A stretch of DNA of 64,000 nucleotides from UBA1447 sp964627535. Lineage in GTDB: Bacteria > Bacillota > Clostridia > Oscillospirales > Acutalibacteraceae. Positions 61,529 to 64,000 of this stretch are shown in pieces. Within the stretch, counting starts at the first letter, position 1, and each line of letters starts with the position of its first letter. Under the pieces are notes generated by a model. The model searched no databases and was not told the origin of the DNA. It saw only the letters and a list, made by a program, of their open reading frames with translations. The stretch is from assembly GCA_964627535.1 (NCBI GenBank), contig CAZVJW010000017.1:1-64000 (forward strand). The letters are read 5' to 3'. The translations under genes were made by a program, and so were the position numbers.

Positions 61529-61722
61529 CTACCTCTCAGTCACTAAAACTAATCCCTGAAAATTTTTGGGATTAGTTAAATGTGACAGCTCGCCTACATA
61601 GGCGAGCCAAATAGGGTGCTGCCGCAAAAATTGCATATCATTTTTAGAGTTAGAGCGGAAAATTCCCGTAATGCCTCGCCTATGTAGGCGAGGTGGCAGG
61701 CTTTAGCCTGACGGAGAGGTAG
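61529..61722. repeat. ~194-bp inverted-repeat element (class 3)
   Basis: Ends CTACCTCTC and GAGAGGTAG are exact inverted repeats. The interior holds two copies of an 18-base palindrome, CTCGCCTACATAGGCGAG at 61589-61606 and CTCGCCTATGTAGGCGAG at 61675-61692. It has no coding capacity. The layout resembles a repeat type common between genes in Clostridia. A small hairpin (GGGCGA/TCGCCC, about 61504-61522) precedes it. Confidence 0.8.
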
Positions 61723-61754
61723 GCTATAGAAAACTTTTCAAGGAGGACAAAAAC

Positions 61755-64000
61755 ATGAAACAAATTTCCAAACGGCTTTTTGGCGCTTTCTTGGCTATTA
61801 TTATGTTGCTTGCTATAGTTCCAAACGGTGTTTTCCAAGTACAAGCAACTGGTAGTAACCCTAGGTTTCCCGTTGACAAGGGATTAGGCAGTTGGTACGG
61901 GTTGACATACTACGGACATGATGGGAACGATAAGTACCAATATAGCGCTATAGATTTAAATATGCCTAACAATGCCGATAACCATCAAAATGTTTATGCT
62001 GTCCAAGCAGGAGTTGTTACTAGCGTTTCACCAGTTATTATAAGTCACTCTGTTCCATTAATTCTAAAAAACAGTTATACTTATTCTAATTGGTATTCAA
62101 TATATGGACATATGGACAATATTCAAGTCAAACAATGGCAAACTGTTAAAATAGGAGATCTATTAGGCAAGGTTAGCAATGTTGGAGCTGAAACACCGCA
62201 TTTGCACTTTGCACTTTATTCCAATTATACTAATTCTATTGACAGCTCAATATCACCATATTGGTTGCCCGGAGATTATGATGATTACAATCTATATGCT
62301 GATGACGCGAATGGAAATCGTGTGCCAGCTGGATTATACGAAACATTAATTTTCAGACCAATGCCAACTCAGACGCCAGTGGTTGTCCAAAATAATTATT
62401 CAACTGGGGATATTATTGAATTTGGTACATACCCGCAAACTAAGGTGACAAATTCAACCTTAATTTCTGTACTTAATTCCCAAACACTTCAAGCCGACAG
62501 CACTGTCACCTATGGCGGTTTAAAATACAAAAAGGTTTATTTTACGCAGTACAATAATTCATGGCCGCAGTCAGCGAATGGCTATTACACAAACAAAATT
62601 TATTGGTTCAAATACGAGCCCATACAATGGCGCGTTTTGTCAAACAGCAGCGACGAGCTATTTGTCATGGCGGAAAAGATACTGGACTCAAAGGCGTATA
62701 ATCAGGTAAATGCTAATGTTACATGGGAAAGCTGTACGATGCGGTCATGGCTTAATAATGACTTTTACAACACGGCCTTTTCATCAACAGAGAAAGCACA
62801 GATAAATACAAGCAATGTTGTCAATGCTGTTACATCATGGGAAGGTAGAGAAGGCGGCAACAACACAAACGACAAGCTGTTCTTGTTATCCAACGCAGAA
62901 TTAGTGAATCCTTCATACGGCTTTAGTTTGAGTCATTTTACTTATGATACTGCTCGCCAGGCACAGGGGACGGACTTTTCAAAAAGCAACGGACTTATTG
63001 TGAAAAATGATAATCCTTATTTAGGAAATAGCTTTTGGTGGTTGCGATCTCCCGGCGACGATTACAATAAAACAAAGCTTGGCTATTTTGAAGGCTGTGT
63101 TGGCGGCGGCACTGCTGTCGACGGTACTTGTTTTGGTGTACGTCCCGCTTTTAGATTAAATCTGAACTCCACAACATATGAAAACTTTAATTATAATCCC
63201 TATGTATACAGCAAAGAGCTCGCTGTAAAATGTGCGGAATATTTTTTACATACAAGAAATTATTCTGACATTAAAAAAACATTAGAAACTCAGTACTTTA
63301 CGAATGTTGTGCCTTATAATCTCGGAGATACAAATGCAGATAATGCAAGCTTCTTTTTAGCAAGAAAAAAAGTAATATACAATAATCAAGAAAGAAATTT
63401 AACTGTTGTTATTATTCGTGGAACTGAAGGAGCCGAATGGAAAGGCAATATGGATGTAACCGGAAGCAGTTACATCAATAGTATTCATTCACACCAAAGT
63501 TACTCTTTAGCAGTAACTGATGTACTTGCCAAACTTGAACAGTATCTTGGAACCGATAAGAATTCTTTGGTTTTAGTTACAGGGTTCAGCAGAGGTGCGG
63601 CAATTGCCAATTTGCTTGCAGCTGAATTAGATGCTCATTGGGTTAATAGCAAAGTTGGTGATGTTTTTGCTTATACATTTGCAACACCAAATACTACAAA
63701 TGATCCGCTTCCATGGTCTAATATTTTCAATTTTAGTTTTGATGATGATTTTGTTCCCAATTCGTTGTCATCTTGGGGTTGGGGCAAAAATGGTTTTACA
63801 AAAAGAGCTGTCGCGCAAGATTTATATCAATCATGTGTACCTTTCAAGAATGAAATGAAAGCAAAGTGGGGTGGAAATGACCCATGCTTTAATGCGGAAT
63901 ACACTTCTCAGTTGATGAACTATATTGGATCAAAATGGAAGGATCTTTCTAATTATTATAAAGTAACAAATGGATTTTCTTTGTATAGATTTATGAGCGA
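61755..64000 (+). CDS. secreted M23-like / DUF6273 / lipase-3-like multidomain protein (runs off the window)
   Basis: At least 748 residues, open at the window end. A signal peptide (about 1-31, ending VQA) is followed by an M23/LytM-like domain (about 35-190) with the C-terminal zinc motif TPHLHFAL, but the first motif reads YSAIDLNMP with Tyr where the zinc His is expected. A DUF6273 domain follows (about 215-480: FGTYPQTKV, WFKYEPIQWRVLS, SCTMRSWLNNDFYNTAF, WWLRSPG, GVRPAFRLNL). The last part is an alpha/beta hydrolase of the lipase class 3 type with VVIIRGTEG and the nucleophile GFSRG (about 614-618). AAGGAGG precedes ATG 61755. The fusion suggests a wall-located or secreted enzyme acting on an envelope lipid or ester. 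Confidence 0.85.
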   Translation, partial: MKQISKRLFGAFLAIIMLLAIVPNGVFQVQATGSNPRFPVDKGLGSWYGLTYYGHDGNDKYQYSAIDLNMPNNADNHQNVYAVQAGVVTSVSPVIISHSVPLILKNSYTYSNWYSIYGHMDNIQVKQWQTVKIGDLLGKVSNVGAETPHLHFALYSNYTNSIDSSISPYWLPGDYDDYNLYADDANGNRVPAGLYETLIFRPMPTQTPVVVQNNYSTGDIIEFGTYPQTKVTNSTLISVLNSQTLQADSTVTYGGLKYKKVYFTQYNNSWPQSANGYYTNKIYWFKYEPIQWRVLSNSSDELFVMAEKILDSKAYNQVNANVTWESCTMRSWLNNDFYNTAFSSTEKAQINTSNVVNAVTSWEGREGGNNTNDKLFLLSNAELVNPSYGFSLSHFTYDTARQAQGTDFSKSNGLIVKNDNPYLGNSFWWLRSPGDDYNKTKLGYFEGCVGGGTAVDGTCFGVRPAFRLNLNSTTYENFNYNPYVYSKELAVKCAEYFLHTRNYSDIKKTLETQYFTNVVPYNLGDTNADNASFFLARKKVIYNNQERNLTVVIIRGTEGAEWKGNMDVTGSSYINSIHSHQSYSLAVTDVLAKLEQYLGTDKNSLVLVTGFSRGAAIANLLAAELDAHWVNSKVGDVFAYTFATPNTTNDPLPWSNIFNFSFDDDFVPNSLSSWGWGKNGFTKRAVAQDLYQSCVPFKNEMKAKWGGNDPCFNAEYTSQLMNYIGSKWKDLSNYYKVTNGFSLYRFMS

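Noticed and set aside
63631..63858. Short plus-strand frame inside the secreted fusion gene
   Set aside because: It overlaps the lipase-like region of the long open frame in another phase and has no ribosome site.

Overview
The window reads as chromosomal DNA of an anaerobic, low-to-moderate GC Firmicute, most likely a Clostridia member of the Oscillospiraceae/Acutalibacteraceae type. This is inferred from strong AGGAGG-type ribosome sites, frequent GTG/TTG starts, lipoprotein leaders ending in a lipobox, a glycyl radical enzyme, rubredoxin-like and radical SAM proteins, a GH4 glycosidase and PdxR/PdxST. No rRNA or tRNA gene is visible, so taxonomy below class is not fixed.

Layout. 1-6 kb: methyltransferase, then an ABC exporter half / DUF1854 / ABC exporter half operon in which both ABC proteins carry a zinc ribbon. 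6-10 kb: AhpD-like protein, YhfC-type membrane protease, DUF3887 lipoprotein, DUF7000, mutY. 10-16 kb: two tandem DUF2207 membrane proteins, a PhzF isomerase, a Fic remnant and a cyclophilin lipoprotein. 16-25 kb: an unusual XRE-HTH/TM/lipase fusion, an Eis-like acetyltransferase, a GGDEF+HD-GYP sensor, a HAD phosphatase, a terpene-cyclase-repeat protein and a frameshifted MFS exporter. 25-31 kb: two exported C39-like cysteine peptidase paralogues and the divergent pdxR / pdxST locus. 31-38 kb: ribokinase, Thr-linker lipoproteins, a propeller/toroid protein, a lipoprotein barnase with its barstar, and ThuA. 38-40 kb (minus strand): two PadR modules, one with DUF2812 and one with a HAAS-domain membrane protein, each with a clear promoter. 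40-54 kb: a glycan locus (alpha/alpha-toroid hydrolase, NagB-like isomerase, GH4, broken GH20-like enzyme, orphan glycyl radical enzyme, GH28) that also holds small acetyltransferase/DUF genes and a membrane redox pair. 55-61 kb: alpha/beta hydrolase, LarA-like protein, FAD reductase, SPL-type radical SAM protein and URO-D-like protein. From 61.7 kb a large secreted M23-like/DUF6273/lipase fusion runs off the window.

The most distinctive signal is between the genes. At least ten non-coding mobile repeats share TACTA-type ends and, wherever both ends are intact, a 3-bp TNA target duplication. They fall into a ~100-bp class (two variants) and a 156-bp class. Three 100-bp copies carry a nested 30-bp element with the same kind of ends; one of these has an exact TTA duplication and the empty site is visible in sister copies. 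Four insertions lie exactly on a stop codon that doubles as the target site, one rewrites the 3' end of a gene, and one splits a decayed gene copy whose uninterrupted paralogue is also in the window. No transposase is encoded here, so the elements appear to be MITEs driven in trans.
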